Below are positions 18,879 to 28,234 of a stretch of DNA of 32,673 nucleotides, in pieces. The notes beneath the pieces were generated by a model. The model did not search any database. It was not told the DNA's origin and worked only from the letters and a program-made list of their open reading frames with translations. Each line of letters starts with the position of its first letter. The stretch's first letter is position 1. The position numbers and the translations under genes are program-made. The stretch spans positions 30,663-63,335 of the forward strand of contig MAAY01000111.1 in NCBI GenBank assembly GCA_002162795.1, read 5' to 3'. Source of the DNA: Rhodobacterales bacterium 56_14_T64 (GTDB lineage Bacteria; Pseudomonadota; Alphaproteobacteria; Rhodobacterales; Rhodobacteraceae).

Positions 18879-19349
18879 ATGGCTTCTCTCTGCCTGACAC
18901 CTTTCTTCTCAGTGCGATATTTTGCAGGCCTGAACTGGCTGCGGGCGCTGATGGGGATCTGTGCGCTTGTCTTGCAAATGATGGCGCCGGCTGCCGCACA
19001 AACTGCGACTCCGGGCGATTGGATGGTGATTTGTGGGGAAGCCGGGCCTGTGCTGATGCAGGTGTCGCTGTCTGGAAATGAACCCGCACCATGCCCAAAA
19101 TGTGAAAAATGCGAAGCCTGCCAGCTTGTTGTCAGTACCGGTGGAATCTTACCAGTTTCCCTGGTCTCGCGGTTTGTTCCTAAAGCTGTAGCGGCAGACG
19201 TAATGCCACAGAGCATCGTCGGGCAGAACCCGGCTCAGTTTTGGTACAAAAACCGTGGACCTCCGCTTGCGCAGATCAGTTTAAACGACAGCGCCCGTCG
19301 TCTGTCCCATGCCGTAACACCTAGCAAAGGAGGTGCGTCATGGACATGA
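18879..19349 (+). CDS. nosC: NosC, small protein with CxxCxxCxxC motif heading the nos operon
   Basis: First gene of the nos cluster, 156 residues. A hydrophobic N-terminal segment (about 18-40, ending APAAAQT) looks like a signal or anchor. The region after it carries four evenly spaced cysteines, PCPKCEKCEACQLV (C72, C75, C78, C81). Paracoccus-type nosCRZDFYLX clusters start with a short protein of unknown role carrying a CxxCxxC motif, so position and motif support the name. A metal or redox role is only suggested. The start is uncertain: ATG at 18879 is chosen, but no strong ribosome binding site is visible and later starts (18951) remain possible. It overlaps nosR by ten bases. Confidence 0.75.
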   Translation: MASLCLTPFFSVRYFAGLNWLRALMGICALVLQMMAPAAAQTATPGDWMVICGEAGPVLMQVSLSGNEPAPCPKCEKCEACQLVVSTGGILPVSLVSRFVPKAVAADVMPQSIVGQNPAQFWYKNRGPPLAQISLNDSARRLSHAVTPSKGGASWT

Positions 19350-21535
19350 TCTGCGCAATCCAACGCCTGGCAAAAAATATTGCCTATCTCTTGGCCACCT
19401 GTCTGTTTCTGATCGCTCAAGCTGCGCAAGCAGATGACCTGGCCTCTTTCCTATCTGACATTCCGCCGTCTGAATTGGCACCTGGTGCCGATGCTTATGG
19501 CCCGATCTCGCCCGAGACCAAGGTTGCCCCGGTTCTCAAGGGGCGTGAGACTATAGCCTGGGCCTTTTTGACCTCTGATTTTGTTGGCACCACCGGGTAT
19601 TCGGGTAAGCCAATTCACGTTGTTGCGGCCATCGACGATGATGCGGTGCTAACGGGTGTGAAGCTGGTCAAACACTCTGAGCCGATCATTCTGATTGGTA
19701 TCCCAAACTCAAAAATGATTGCCCTGACCGAAGGCTACAAGGGGCTGGATCTCAAGGCCGAGGCCGCCACAGGCGGCGAGGCTCATGATCTAGAAATCAT
19801 TTCTGGCGCCACCGTCACCATCATGATCATTGACGACAGTCTGGTGCGGGCTGGCATCAAACTGGCGCGCGCACTGGGGCTGGGTGGGTTGGCTCCGCGT
19901 CTTGACGGTGGCCCGACACGTGAAGTCGATAGGACGCAGGACGCGACCTATGACTGGGGCACTCTCGCCGGAGACGGCTCTGTCCGCCGCCTGACCTTGG
20001 ATATTGGCCAGATTAATAGCGCCTTTGCCGTCACCGGGGATGAGCGCGCTGCAAAACGGCCAGAGCCGGGTGATCCGGATGATACATTTATCGATTTGAA
20101 TATCGCTTTGGTCTCGGTGCCCTCGATTGGCAAAAGCCTACTGGGGGACGCGGAGTACGCCAACCTGACCGAGTGGCTTGAAGATGGCGAACAGGCCCTT
20201 TTGGTTCTTGGTCGCGGTGTCTACAGCTTCAAAGGCTCTGGTTATGTGCGCGGTGGTATCTTTGACCGCATTCAGTTGATCCAGGGCGACAACTCGGTCC
20301 GGTTCTTTGACAAACAGCAGCGCCGCCTTGGTGATCTGGCGACCAGCGACAGCCCCAGCTTTTCCGAACTCGACATCTTCAAAATCCCAGCTGATGCCGA
20401 ATTTGATCCTGCCGAGCCGTTCCGTCTGCAATTGCTGGCCCAGCGTGCTGTTGGCGCAGTCGAGAAGACATTTCTGACCTTTGATCTGGGGTACAAACTA
20501 CCAGAACACTATCTGGTGCCAGTTGTCGCACCTGTTGTTGTCAACAGTGACACTGAGGAGGCCGCCGCCAAGGCTGCGCTGTTGCAGCGCATTTGGAAGG
20601 ACAAGACTGTCGAGATCGGCATTCTTGGCATGATGCTGTTGGTGCTGACGGTGGTCTTCTTCTTTCAGTTCCACGCAACGGCCAATGCGCGTGTGTTTTA
20701 CTGGTTCCGCATCAGCTACCTGAGTTTCACCCTGGTGTTTCTGGGCTGGTATGCCAACGCGCAACTGTCTGTGGTCAATCTGATGGCTTTGGCTGGTAGC
20801 CTGCGCAGTGGATTTTCATGGGATGCCTTCCTGATGGATCCGCTGGTGTTTATCCAATGGTTCGCCATCGCCGCCGCGCTGTTGTTCTGGGGCAGGGGGG
20901 CCTATTGCGGCTGGCTGTGCCCGTTTGGTGCGCTGCAGGAATTGTTGAACAAAGCCGCACAGGCGTTGAAAATTCCGCAATGGACTGTGCCTTGGGGCCT
21001 GCACGAACGTCTGTGGCCGCTGAAATACATGATTTTCCTAGGCCTGTTCGGGTTGTCCATGGTGTCGATGCCGCTGGCTGAAACCTATGCCGAGGTCGAG
21101 CCGTTCAAAACTGCGATCATCCTGAAGTTCATGCGTGACTGGCCGTTTGTCGTCTTTGCGCTGCTGTTGCTGGTCGCTGGCCTGTTTGTTGAGCGTTTTT
21201 ATTGCCGTTACCTGTGCCCGCTGGGCGGAGCACTGGCGATCCCGGCACGGCTGCGCATGTTTGATTGGCTACGTCGCTACAAGGAATGCGGCAGCCCCTG
21301 TCAAACCTGCGCCAACGAGTGCCCGGTTCAGGCCATCCATCCCACCGGAGAGATCAACCCGAACGAATGCGTCAACTGCTTGCATTGTCAGGTTCTGTAT
21401 CAATCCGAAAACAAATGCCTCGTGGTCATCAAGCAGCTTAAACGCCGCGCCAAGACCGGCTCGGCTGACCTGAAGATGCCGCTTGGACAGCCCCCGGCGA
21501 ACCATCCCAACGCCAAAAATTCACCCGTTTCCTGA
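19340..21535 (+). CDS. nosR: NosR, membrane flavo-iron-sulfur protein for N2O reduction
   Basis: Polytopic protein needed for nosZ expression or electron supply to NosZ. The 731 residues start with a signal peptide (cleavage near AQA-DDL). A periplasmic FMN-binding domain follows, in which T of ISGATVTIM (about residue 158) is the expected covalent flavin site. Several membrane helices come next. Cytoplasmic cysteine motifs YCGWLCPFGALQ (about 520) and YCRYLCPLGG (about 618) follow. Two ferredoxin-like [4Fe-4S] clusters close the protein: CGSPCQTCANECPVQ (about 651-665) and CVNCLHC with a distal C (about 677-693). AAAGGAGGTG precedes the ATG, a near-perfect ribosome binding site. Flavinylation would come from NosX at the operon end. 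Confidence 0.96.
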   Translation: MDMICAIQRLAKNIAYLLATCLFLIAQAAQADDLASFLSDIPPSELAPGADAYGPISPETKVAPVLKGRETIAWAFLTSDFVGTTGYSGKPIHVVAAIDDDAVLTGVKLVKHSEPIILIGIPNSKMIALTEGYKGLDLKAEAATGGEAHDLEIISGATVTIMIIDDSLVRAGIKLARALGLGGLAPRLDGGPTREVDRTQDATYDWGTLAGDGSVRRLTLDIGQINSAFAVTGDERAAKRPEPGDPDDTFIDLNIALVSVPSIGKSLLGDAEYANLTEWLEDGEQALLVLGRGVYSFKGSGYVRGGIFDRIQLIQGDNSVRFFDKQQRRLGDLATSDSPSFSELDIFKIPADAEFDPAEPFRLQLLAQRAVGAVEKTFLTFDLGYKLPEHYLVPVVAPVVVNSDTEEAAAKAALLQRIWKDKTVEIGILGMMLLVLTVVFFFQFHATANARVFYWFRISYLSFTLVFLGWYANAQLSVVNLMALAGSLRSGFSWDAFLMDPLVFIQWFAIAAALLFWGRGAYCGWLCPFGALQELLNKAAQALKIPQWTVPWGLHERLWPLKYMIFLGLFGLSMVSMPLAETYAEVEPFKTAIILKFMRDWPFVVFALLLLVAGLFVERFYCRYLCPLGGALAIPARLRMFDWLRRYKECGSPCQTCANECPVQAIHPTGEINPNECVNCLHCQVLYQSENKCLVVIKQLKRRAKTGSADLKMPLGQPPANHPNAKNSPVS

Positions 21536-21547
21536 AGGAGAAACTCA

Positions 21548-23455
21548 ATGTCGGAACAAGACAAACCCCTGAACCTCACCCGTCGCGGTCTACTGGGTGC
21601 AACAGCATCCGGGGCCGTGTTGGCCACTACCAGTGTTGGTGCCACCCTGATGAGCGCCAAAGAAGCCAGCGCTGCCGCTAAGGCCTCGTTGGAGCCGGGA
21701 GAGTTGGACGAATATTACGGCTTCTGGTCCTCGGGCCAAACCGGCGAGCTGCGCATTATGGGCGTTCCTTCCATGCGGGAGTTCATGCGCGTTCCGGTGT
21801 TCAACCGTTGCTCGGCCACTGGTTGGGGGCAAACCAATGAATCCAAGAAGATCCTGACCGAAGGCCTGCTACCGGAAACCAAGGCGTTCCTGGCTGCCAA
21901 CGGTAAGGAAATGTACGACAATGGTGATTTGCATCACCCGCATATGTCGTTCACCGATGGCACCTATGATGGTCGCTTCTTGTTCATGAACGACAAGGCC
22001 AATACCCGTGTGGCCCGTGTGCGTTGTGATGTGATGAAATGCGACAAGATCATCGAGATCCCGAACGCAATGGACATCCACGGTCTGCGCCCACAAAAGT
22101 TCCCGCGCACCGGTTATGTCTTTGCCAATGGTGAGCACGAAGCACCGCTGATCAATGACGGCAAAGTGCTGGATGAGCCATCCCAGTACGTCAACATCTT
22201 TACCGCCATTGACGGTGACGAGATGGAAGTGGCCTGGCAGGTGATCGTATCCGGTAACCTGGACAACACCGATAGCGATTATCAGGGCAAATACGCGTTT
22301 TCAACATCGTATAACTCGGAAATGGGTATGACCCTGGCCGAGATGACTGAAAGCGAAATGGATCACGTTGTGGTGTTCAACCTGGCGGAAATCGAAGCAG
22401 GCGTTGCTGCCGGTGACTTTCAGGAGTTGAACGGTGTCAAAGTTTTGGATGGCCGCAAGGGGCAGAACAAAAACTACACTCGCTACATCCCGATCCCGAA
22501 CTCGCCACATGGTGTGAATGCAGCACCCGACAAAAAACACATCATGATCAATGGTAAGCTGTCGCCTACCGTATCGGTTATCGACGTGGACAAAGTCGAA
22601 GCGTTGTTTGCTGACGGCGCTGATGAGCGCTCGTGCATCGTTGCAGAACCTGAACTGGGTCTGGGTCCGCTCCACACTGCATTCGACAATCGCGGCAACG
22701 CTTACACAACTCTGTTCCTGGACAGCCAAGTGGTAAAGTGGGACATCCAGAAAGCCATCGATCTGTATGCTGGTAAGGATGTTGATCCGATCCTCGACAA
22801 AATTGATGTGCATTACCAACCGGGTCACAACTCGACTTCGATGGGTGAAACCGCTGATGCTGATGGGCAGTGGTTGATTTCGATGAACAAGTTCTCGAAA
22901 GATCGGTTCCTGAACGTTGGCCCTCTAAAGCCGGAAAACGAACAGCTGATCGATATCTCGGGTGACAAGATGAAGCTGGTGCATGACAGCCCGACCTTTG
23001 CCGAGCCGCATGACAGTATCATCGTCCGCCGTGACATTGTTAACCCGGTTAATATCTGGGACCGTAACGATCCTATGTGGGCCGAAACTCGCGCTCAGGC
23101 CGAGGCCGATGGCGTCGATCTGGACGATTGGGTCGAAGAGGTCGTGCGTGATGGCAATAAAGTGCGGGTCTATATGTCCAGTGTGGCACCTGCCTTCAGC
23201 ATGGAAAAGTTCACCGTCAAGCAGGGCGATGAAGTCACTGTGATTGTCACCAATATGGACGAGGTCGACGACGTAACCCACGGCTTCTGCATGGCCAACT
23301 TTGGTGTCGCGATGGAGATCGGTCCGCAGGCGACAGCCTCGGTCACCTTTGTTGCAGAACGCCCGGGTGTGCACTGGTTCTATTGTCAGTGGTTCTGCCA
23401 CGCGCTCCACATGGAGATGCGCGGTCGGATGCTGGTTGAACCACGCGAGGCTTAA
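21548..23455 (+). CDS. nosZ: Nitrous oxide reductase NosZ (clade I, Tat-exported)
   Basis: Periplasmic copper enzyme reducing N2O to N2, the last step of denitrification. The 635 residues begin with a twin-arginine signal ([12 protein letters not shown]12-R13), which marks clade I. The N-terminal seven-bladed propeller supplies CuZ histidines, visible in [51 protein letters not shown] and FAEPHDS. The C-terminal cupredoxin holds the CuA site: H in VTHGFCM and C613, C617, H621, M624 in [13 protein letters not shown]. All key ligands seem intact, so the enzyme should be functional. AAGGAG precedes the ATG, 12 bases after nosR. Confidence 0.98.
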   Translation: MSEQDKPLNLTRRGLLGATASGAVLATTSVGATLMSAKEASAAAKASLEPGELDEYYGFWSSGQTGELRIMGVPSMREFMRVPVFNRCSATGWGQTNESKKILTEGLLPETKAFLAANGKEMYDNGDLHHPHMSFTDGTYDGRFLFMNDKANTRVARVRCDVMKCDKIIEIPNAMDIHGLRPQKFPRTGYVFANGEHEAPLINDGKVLDEPSQYVNIFTAIDGDEMEVAWQVIVSGNLDNTDSDYQGKYAFSTSYNSEMGMTLAEMTESEMDHVVVFNLAEIEAGVAAGDFQELNGVKVLDGRKGQNKNYTRYIPIPNSPHGVNAAPDKKHIMINGKLSPTVSVIDVDKVEALFADGADERSCIVAEPELGLGPLHTAFDNRGNAYTTLFLDSQVVKWDIQKAIDLYAGKDVDPILDKIDVHYQPGHNSTSMGETADADGQWLISMNKFSKDRFLNVGPLKPENEQLIDISGDKMKLVHDSPTFAEPHDSIIVRRDIVNPVNIWDRNDPMWAETRAQAEADGVDLDDWVEEVVRDGNKVRVYMSSVAPAFSMEKFTVKQGDEVTVIVTNMDEVDDVTHGFCMANFGVAMEIGPQATASVTFVAERPGVHWFYCQWFCHALHMEMRGRMLVEPREA

Positions 23456-23459
23456 GGAA

Positions 23460-24716
23460 ATGCGTTGGCTCTTTTCCTTGTTGGCTTTGATGTATTCGCC
23501 GGCCCTGGCCGCCGAATGGGATGTGCCCAATCGGGATGGGGCCATCGCAGAGATTTTGGTACAGGCGGCGGATGGTGACATCCTCCGCCTGGCACCGGGT
23601 ACTTACGCCGAAACTCTGATTTTGGACCGGCCTATCACTCTGGATGGTGCAGGGGCTGCCACGATCAACGGTGGCGATACCGGAACGGTTATCACGATCA
23701 CCGGTCCTGACATCACAGTGACAGGGCTGACAGTTGTTGGATCTGGGTCTGACCATAAAACCATCGACAGCGGTATAAAACTGACCAAAACAGCTGTGTC
23801 GCCGCAGATCACTGAGAATACTCTGCTGGGCAATCTCTATGGCATCGACGTACACGGGGCCAAAGACGCGCTGATAATTGGCAACCGTATCGAGGGACGG
23901 CAAGACCACCATATGAACGCGCGCGGCAACGGCATCTATGTTTGGAACGCGCCGGGCACTGTGGTCGACGGTAACACCGTGCGGTGGGGGCGTGACGGTA
24001 TTTTTGTAAACAGTTCCAAGAATAATATTTTCCGGAACAATACGTTCCGGGACCTTCGGTTTGCAGTGCACTACATGTACGCCGACAACTCCGAAGTGTC
24101 CGGCAATGTCTCGGTCGGCAACCACCTTGGCTATGCCATCATGTTTTCGACCCGCGTTCGGATCACCGATAATGTCTCGCTGAATGACCGCGACCACGGG
24201 GTGATGATGAATTACACCAACAAAAGCGTGATCTCTGGGAACGTCGTCAAAAACGCCTCGGGTAAATGTACGTTCCTGTATAACTCGCACAAGAATGAAT
24301 TTAGCGGCAACTGGTTTGAAGGCTGCGATATTGGCATCCATTTCACCGCCGGCTCGGACAATAACCGGATGATCGGCAACGCCTTTGTCGGCAATCGGAC
24401 CCAGGTGAAATACGTCTCGACCAAATGGGTTGAATGGTCCGTGGATGGGCGTGGCAATTACTGGAGCGACTTTGCCGCCTTTGATGTAGACGGCAACGGC
24501 ATAGCTGATGCGCCTTACCGGCCCAACGATAGCATGGACCACATCTTATGGACGCAACCGGCAGCTAAGTTGCTGTTAGGGTCTCCTGCCGTTCAACTGG
24601 TGCGCTGGTCGCAATCCGCCTTTCCGGCCCTGTTGCCGGGTGGTGTGATGGACAGCCACGCCCTGATGGCCCCGGTCAGACCGGCAGCAAGCAAGAAAGT
24701 ACCTCTGGATGGATAA
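23460..24716 (+). CDS. nosD: NosD, periplasmic copper-site maturation protein
   Basis: Required with NosF and NosY to build the CuZ cluster of NosZ. The 418 residues have a Sec signal (MRWLFSLLALMYSPALAAEW). A right-handed parallel beta-helix of carbohydrate-binding/sugar-hydrolase (CASH) type follows, seen as many N-x-I/V and G-x-D/N turns such as ENTLLGNLYGIDVHG, GRDGIFVNSSKNNIFRNNT and NHLGYAIMFSTRVRITDN. The frame is open further upstream inside nosZ, but the ATG at 23460, four bases after the nosZ stop and preceded by AAGGA, starts the signal peptide. The 3' end overlaps nosF by eight bases. Confidence 0.96.
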   Translation: MRWLFSLLALMYSPALAAEWDVPNRDGAIAEILVQAADGDILRLAPGTYAETLILDRPITLDGAGAATINGGDTGTVITITGPDITVTGLTVVGSGSDHKTIDSGIKLTKTAVSPQITENTLLGNLYGIDVHGAKDALIIGNRIEGRQDHHMNARGNGIYVWNAPGTVVDGNTVRWGRDGIFVNSSKNNIFRNNTFRDLRFAVHYMYADNSEVSGNVSVGNHLGYAIMFSTRVRITDNVSLNDRDHGVMMNYTNKSVISGNVVKNASGKCTFLYNSHKNEFSGNWFEGCDIGIHFTAGSDNNRMIGNAFVGNRTQVKYVSTKWVEWSVDGRGNYWSDFAAFDVDGNGIADAPYRPNDSMDHILWTQPAAKLLLGSPAVQLVRWSQSAFPALLPGGVMDSHALMAPVRPAASKKVPLDG

Positions 24717-25602
24717 TTCTCTACTCATCAAATCCGTCAGCAAATTCCGGGGAAAGGTCCAGGTTTTGAATGATGTGGATCTGACTGTCGCTCCGGGCGA
24801 ACGGTTGGCATTGCTGGGTCACAATGGCGCTGGCAAATCTACCCTGATCAAAACAATCCTGGGCCTGACGGCCATTGATCAGGGCAGCATCCGGATTTGC
24901 GGAGCGGCCCCGGGTACATCGGTCGCGCGCCAAACCACTGCCTTTCTGCCTGAATCGGTCAGCTTTCACCCGGCGCTGACCGGGCGTGAGCAATTGACGT
25001 TGTTTGCTCGACTGTCTGGCTTCCCGGCTGACGTGCCGGGACTACTGGAGCGCGTTGGCCTTAGCGATGCGTTGGATCGCCGTATTGGCACCTATTCCAA
25101 GGGCATGCGTCAGCGGCTGGGGTTGGCGCAGGTCCTGCTGGGGAAACCCAAACTGGCGCTGCTGGACGAGCCCACCAGCGGGCTGGACCCGATATCCCGG
25201 CAAGATCTGTACACCATTATTGACGAGCTGGCAGCACAGGGCACCGCCGTTCTGATCGCCAGCCACGCCCTGACCGAGGTCGAGGCCCGCACCGACCGCA
25301 TCGCCATCCTGCGCAAAGGCATAAAGGTAGCTGATAACACCCTGTCGGCCCTCTCTGCCGAGGCTGACCTGCCAACCCACCTGCGCATCACGGCCCACAG
25401 TGATCAAATTGACCAACTAGCCCAGCAGGTGGGGGGCAAACGCGTCAACGGTGCTTCGTTCGAGATCACCTGCAGCGCAGATCAGAAAATGGCCGAGCTT
25501 CGCCACATCGCGGCCTTGGGTGATGCCATTGTCGACATCTCGATGACGCCACCACGGCTGGAAGACCTGTACCGATATTATTCCAGAGAGGACCGCCAAT
25601 GA
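24709..25602 (+). CDS. nosF: NosF, ABC transporter ATPase for NosZ maturation
   Basis: Cytoplasmic ATPase powering the NosDFY complex, thought to provide sulfur and mechanical energy for CuZ assembly. The 297 residues show Walker A GHNGAGKST (37-45), the ABC signature YSKGMRQRLGLAQ (about 130-142), Walker B LALLDEPTSGLDP and the H-loop in IASHALTEVEART. A C-terminal extension of about 80 residues follows, normal for NosF. It overlaps nosD at the start and nosY at the end (ATGA). Confidence 0.95.
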   Translation: MDNSLLIKSVSKFRGKVQVLNDVDLTVAPGERLALLGHNGAGKSTLIKTILGLTAIDQGSIRICGAAPGTSVARQTTAFLPESVSFHPALTGREQLTLFARLSGFPADVPGLLERVGLSDALDRRIGTYSKGMRQRLGLAQVLLGKPKLALLDEPTSGLDPISRQDLYTIIDELAAQGTAVLIASHALTEVEARTDRIAILRKGIKVADNTLSALSAEADLPTHLRITAHSDQIDQLAQQVGGKRVNGASFEITCSADQKMAELRHIAALGDAIVDISMTPPRLEDLYRYYSREDRQ

Positions 25603-26423
25603 CACCGCGCACCCTTGCCATCGCTCAAACCGAGTTGCTGATCCTGCGCCGCAATCGCTGGCTATTTATGGCGACGTTGATCATGGTGCTGTTTGCACTG
25701 GCATTGACCTTTGCGGGCAGTGCGCCGACGGGCAGCCTGGGCGTTGACATGCTGACTGTTTCGGTCGCCTCGATGACAACGCTGTCGGTGTATCTGGCAC
25801 CGTTGCTGGCCTTGATGATGTCCTTTGACGCAATTTCGGGAGACGTCGATCGCGGTAGCCTGTCGCTGCTGCTGTCCTATCCGCCAAACCGTGGGGAAAT
25901 CCTGCTTGGGAAATTCCTGTCACATCTCGCAGCTCTCAGCTTTGCCATGGTAATCGGGTTTGGTACAGCCGGTGCCTTGGCGGCCTGGTCGGGAGGTGCT
26001 GGAGTGGATAGCCTGCTGGCCTTGGCCCGTCTTATCGCGACGTCGATCCTGCTTGGTGCGGTGTTTATTGCGCTGGGATACACAGTGTCTTCTCTTGCCG
26101 GCAGTTCCACCGCAGCGGCAGGCATGTCTGCGGCGCTGTGGTTGGTGTTTGTGGTGCTGTTTGACCTGGGGTTACTTGGCGCGGTTGTCATGGATCAAGG
26201 TGGCACTTTCACCCAGTCGATATTCCCATGGCTGATGGTCGCCAATCCGGCGGATGCTTTCCGGGTCTGGAACATTGCTGCCTCAGATGCCGTGGCCATT
26301 ACCAGCGGCATGACCGGCGCGGCAAGTGCGCTTCCCGGTTGGGCTGCCCCTGTCTCGTTGTTGATCTGGCCGATCATTGGATTGACCCTAGCCTATATTT
26401 CGTTTGGACGTGTAGAGCCATGA
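25599..26423 (+). CDS. nosY: NosY, permease subunit of NosDFY
   Basis: Integral membrane partner of NosF. The 274 residues have six hydrophobic segments. ABC-2 type features include FDAISGDVDRGSLSLLLSYPPNRGEILLGK (about 68-97; the segment GSLSLLLSYPPNR contacts the ATPase) and YTVSSLAGSSTAAAGM. The start overlaps the nosF stop by four bases and the end overlaps the nosL start by four, so the three are translationally coupled. Confidence 0.95.
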   Translation: MTPRTLAIAQTELLILRRNRWLFMATLIMVLFALALTFAGSAPTGSLGVDMLTVSVASMTTLSVYLAPLLALMMSFDAISGDVDRGSLSLLLSYPPNRGEILLGKFLSHLAALSFAMVIGFGTAGALAAWSGGAGVDSLLALARLIATSILLGAVFIALGYTVSSLAGSSTAAAGMSAALWLVFVVLFDLGLLGAVVMDQGGTFTQSIFPWLMVANPADAFRVWNIAASDAVAITSGMTGAASALPGWAAPVSLLIWPIIGLTLAYISFGRVEP

Positions 26424-26941
26424 ATAAACTGACCCTACTCATGGCGGTTTTTGCGCTGGCAGCCTGCCAGGAGGAAGAGGCCAAGGCGCCGCCTCCGCCT
26501 ATGGATCTCAACCAGCAAGCGCTGAGCTTCTTCTGTCAGATGAACGTGCTTGAACATGGCGGACCAAAAGGTCAGGTGCATCTGCAAGGTTATCCCGCGC
26601 CGTTGTTTTTTGCCCAGGTTCGGGACTTGGTCGCCTACATGAAAAGCCCGGAACGAGACGCGGAAATCACGGCTGTCTATGTTAGCGATATGGGCAAGGC
26701 GCTGAGCTGGCAAGACCCTGGCGAGAGCAACTGGATCCTGGCCGAAAATGCCCAGTTTATCGTTGGCGCTGATGTCGCTGGCGGTATGGGAGCACCCGAA
26801 ATTGTCCCCTTTGGCGATGCGGATTCTGCAGCGCCGTTTTTAAGCAAGTATGGCGGCACATTGCTGCCATTCACCGAAATACCTGATGCAGCGGCGCTGT
26901 CCCCCGTCGATTTGTCACAGCCCTTGGAAACCCCGTCATGA
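26420..26941 (+). CDS. nosL: NosL, outer-membrane copper(I) lipoprotein
   Basis: Copper chaperone delivering Cu(I) to NosD/NosZ in the periplasm. The 173 residues begin with a lipoprotein signal (MNKLTLLMAVFALAAC, lipidated C16). A copper motif follows with C39, M41 and H46 in FFCQMNVLEHGGPKGQ, matching the Cys-Met-His set described for NosL. AAFLSKYGG-type C-terminal sequence (APFLSKYGGTLLPF) is also typical. The frame is open upstream to 26228, inside nosY, but the ATG overlapping the nosY stop (ATGA) is the real start. The last bases overlap nosX. Confidence 0.94.
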   Translation: MNKLTLLMAVFALAACQEEEAKAPPPPMDLNQQALSFFCQMNVLEHGGPKGQVHLQGYPAPLFFAQVRDLVAYMKSPERDAEITAVYVSDMGKALSWQDPGESNWILAENAQFIVGADVAGGMGAPEIVPFGDADSAAPFLSKYGGTLLPFTEIPDAAALSPVDLSQPLETPS

Positions 26942-27846
26942 ACCTTTTGAACCGTCGTCGGTTTCTGACCATCTCAGCGGCGGCCATTAGCTTGCCCGCG
27001 CAGGCCGCACCCCGCCCTTCCGCGCACTGGCGCGGTGTCGCACTAGGTGCCCCTGCAACACTGCGAGTGTCAGGGCTGACGCAGGCGCAGGCCGATCCGA
27101 TCTTTGCTTCTGTTGAGGACGAGTTGTCCCGCCTAGAGAACATTTTCAGCCTGTACCGAGAAACATCCGAGATCGCGCGGCTGAACGCATCAGGGCGGCT
27201 GTCCGCCCCATCACACGAGTTGCTCGAGGTTCTGAGCCTGTCTGACAGCTTGAATGTCGCCACGGGGGGGGCTTTTGATCCAACGGTTCAAACGCTTTGG
27301 CAGGCAACCATGGTCGAGGATAGCCCAAACAATGCAACTGGCTGGCAGCACCTGCGTTTTGACAGTTCTCGTGTTGAGTTTGCCCATCCCAACACTGCCA
27401 AAATGGGGCTGACGCTGAACGGGATCGCCCAGGGCTATATCAGCGACAAGATCGCCAGCCTTCTGCGGGATAAAGGCTTGCATAATGTATTGGTCGATTT
27501 TGGTGAAATTGTTGCCGGTGGCGAACGAGGCGAGGGCGAAAGTTGGCGGGTAGGCGTTGCAGCCCCGGATGGCCGTTTGATCAAGCGAATGACGTTGAAA
27601 GATCGCGCTCTTGCCACTTCAGCCCCTTTTATGTCTGTTGGCGAAAATAAGCGTTCTAAACCGCATATTTTTGCAACTGATCCAAGCCACTATCTTCGGC
27701 ATGAATTGGTGTCCGTCTCAGCCCCAACAGCGGCTATTGCTGATGGCTTATCCACAGCCTGTTGTCTGCTTTCTGAATCGCAAATTCAAAGGGCACTGGA
27801 TCAGGTTCCCGGCTCCAAAGTCGAGGTGCTAGAACCGTTTGGCTGA
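26938..27846 (+). CDS. nosX: NosX, ApbE-type FAD:protein FMN transferase
   Basis: Periplasmic flavin transferase presumed to attach FMN covalently to the threonine of NosR. The 302 residues start with a Tat-like signal (NRRRFLTISAAAISLPAQA). ApbE hallmarks follow: LENIFSLYRETSEIARLN, VATGGAFDPTV, LTLNGIAQGYISDKIA, NVLVDFGEIVAGG and the late SAPTAAIADGLSTACCLL. Its start overlaps the nosL stop (ATGA). It is the last gene of the operon. A run of eight G at 27264-27271 encodes the conserved T-G-G and leaves the frame intact. No clear terminator was found after the stop. Confidence 0.94.
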   Translation: MNLLNRRRFLTISAAAISLPAQAAPRPSAHWRGVALGAPATLRVSGLTQAQADPIFASVEDELSRLENIFSLYRETSEIARLNASGRLSAPSHELLEVLSLSDSLNVATGGAFDPTVQTLWQATMVEDSPNNATGWQHLRFDSSRVEFAHPNTAKMGLTLNGIAQGYISDKIASLLRDKGLHNVLVDFGEIVAGGERGEGESWRVGVAAPDGRLIKRMTLKDRALATSAPFMSVGENKRSKPHIFATDPSHYLRHELVSVSAPTAAIADGLSTACCLLSESQIQRALDQVPGSKVEVLEPFG

Positions 27847-28100
27847 CATCGCCTCGTGTAACATTTGTTTGCACTTATTATGGACGTCTTTCGCGAGGCC
27901 GAGAATTGTCAGCGGGGTCAGAAGAGTTGGCTTGCCATACGGTACCTGGTGGGCGTTTCGTTGAGCAATAATGCCTATGGATATTTCGATCGATAGGCCG
28001 TCACTCTACGAGAAAGCTCAACCCGCAAAGTTAAGACATTTACATATTGCGATTTGTGTATATGTAGCCTCCTATGGTCGCAAACCAAAGGAGTGAGCTG
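27847..28100. other. Gene-free stretch after nosX
   Basis: About 250 bases without a convincing gene. An imperfect inverted repeat (GCCTCGTG near 27851 with CGCGAGGC near 27892) has a loop too long for a normal terminator. The last 80 bases are AT-rich and contain TTTACA and TATGTA about 16 bases apart, a weak candidate promoter for the small reading frame that follows. Confidence 0.35.
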
Positions 28101-28223
28101 ATGTCCCCTGTTGTAACACAGCATGACATGGCCATCGCAGATTAGGTTCTGGGCCACTGCGCGAACTACAGATATCTCCTGGAGAGAATGCGGCCGATCC
28201 TGAAAAGACTTGCTGCTTTTTAG
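28101..28223 (+). pseudogene. Small reading frame interrupted by an in-frame amber codon
   Basis: AAAGGAG lies eight bases before the ATG at 28101, which opens MSPVVTQHDMAIAD and then meets TAG at 28143-28145. The same frame continues with VLGHCANYRYLLERMRPI then LKRLAAF and a final TAG at 28221-28223. Read through, it would be a compact 40-residue protein (14 + amber + 25) with an amphipathic, leucine/arginine-rich helix. One base change (CAG to TAG) would explain the break. I do not recognise the family. Alternatives are a 14-codon leader peptide, chance, or amber readthrough. It lies between nosX and the SulP gene, just before an FNR/NNR-like box. Confidence 0.45.
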
Positions 28224-28234
28224 TCGATTTCCCA

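Noticed and set aside
23343-24542. Minus-strand frame of 399 codons opposite nosD
   Set aside because: Shadow of nosD; no start signal or recognisable family.
26228-26419. Longer start for nosL inside nosY
   Set aside because: The lipoprotein signal begins at the ATG overlapping the nosY stop, and the upstream part is an out-of-frame copy of nosY.
27264-27271. Run of eight G in nosX as a phase-variation tract
   Set aside because: It encodes the conserved T-G-G of the ApbE motif TGGAFDP and the frame is intact, so conservation explains the run.
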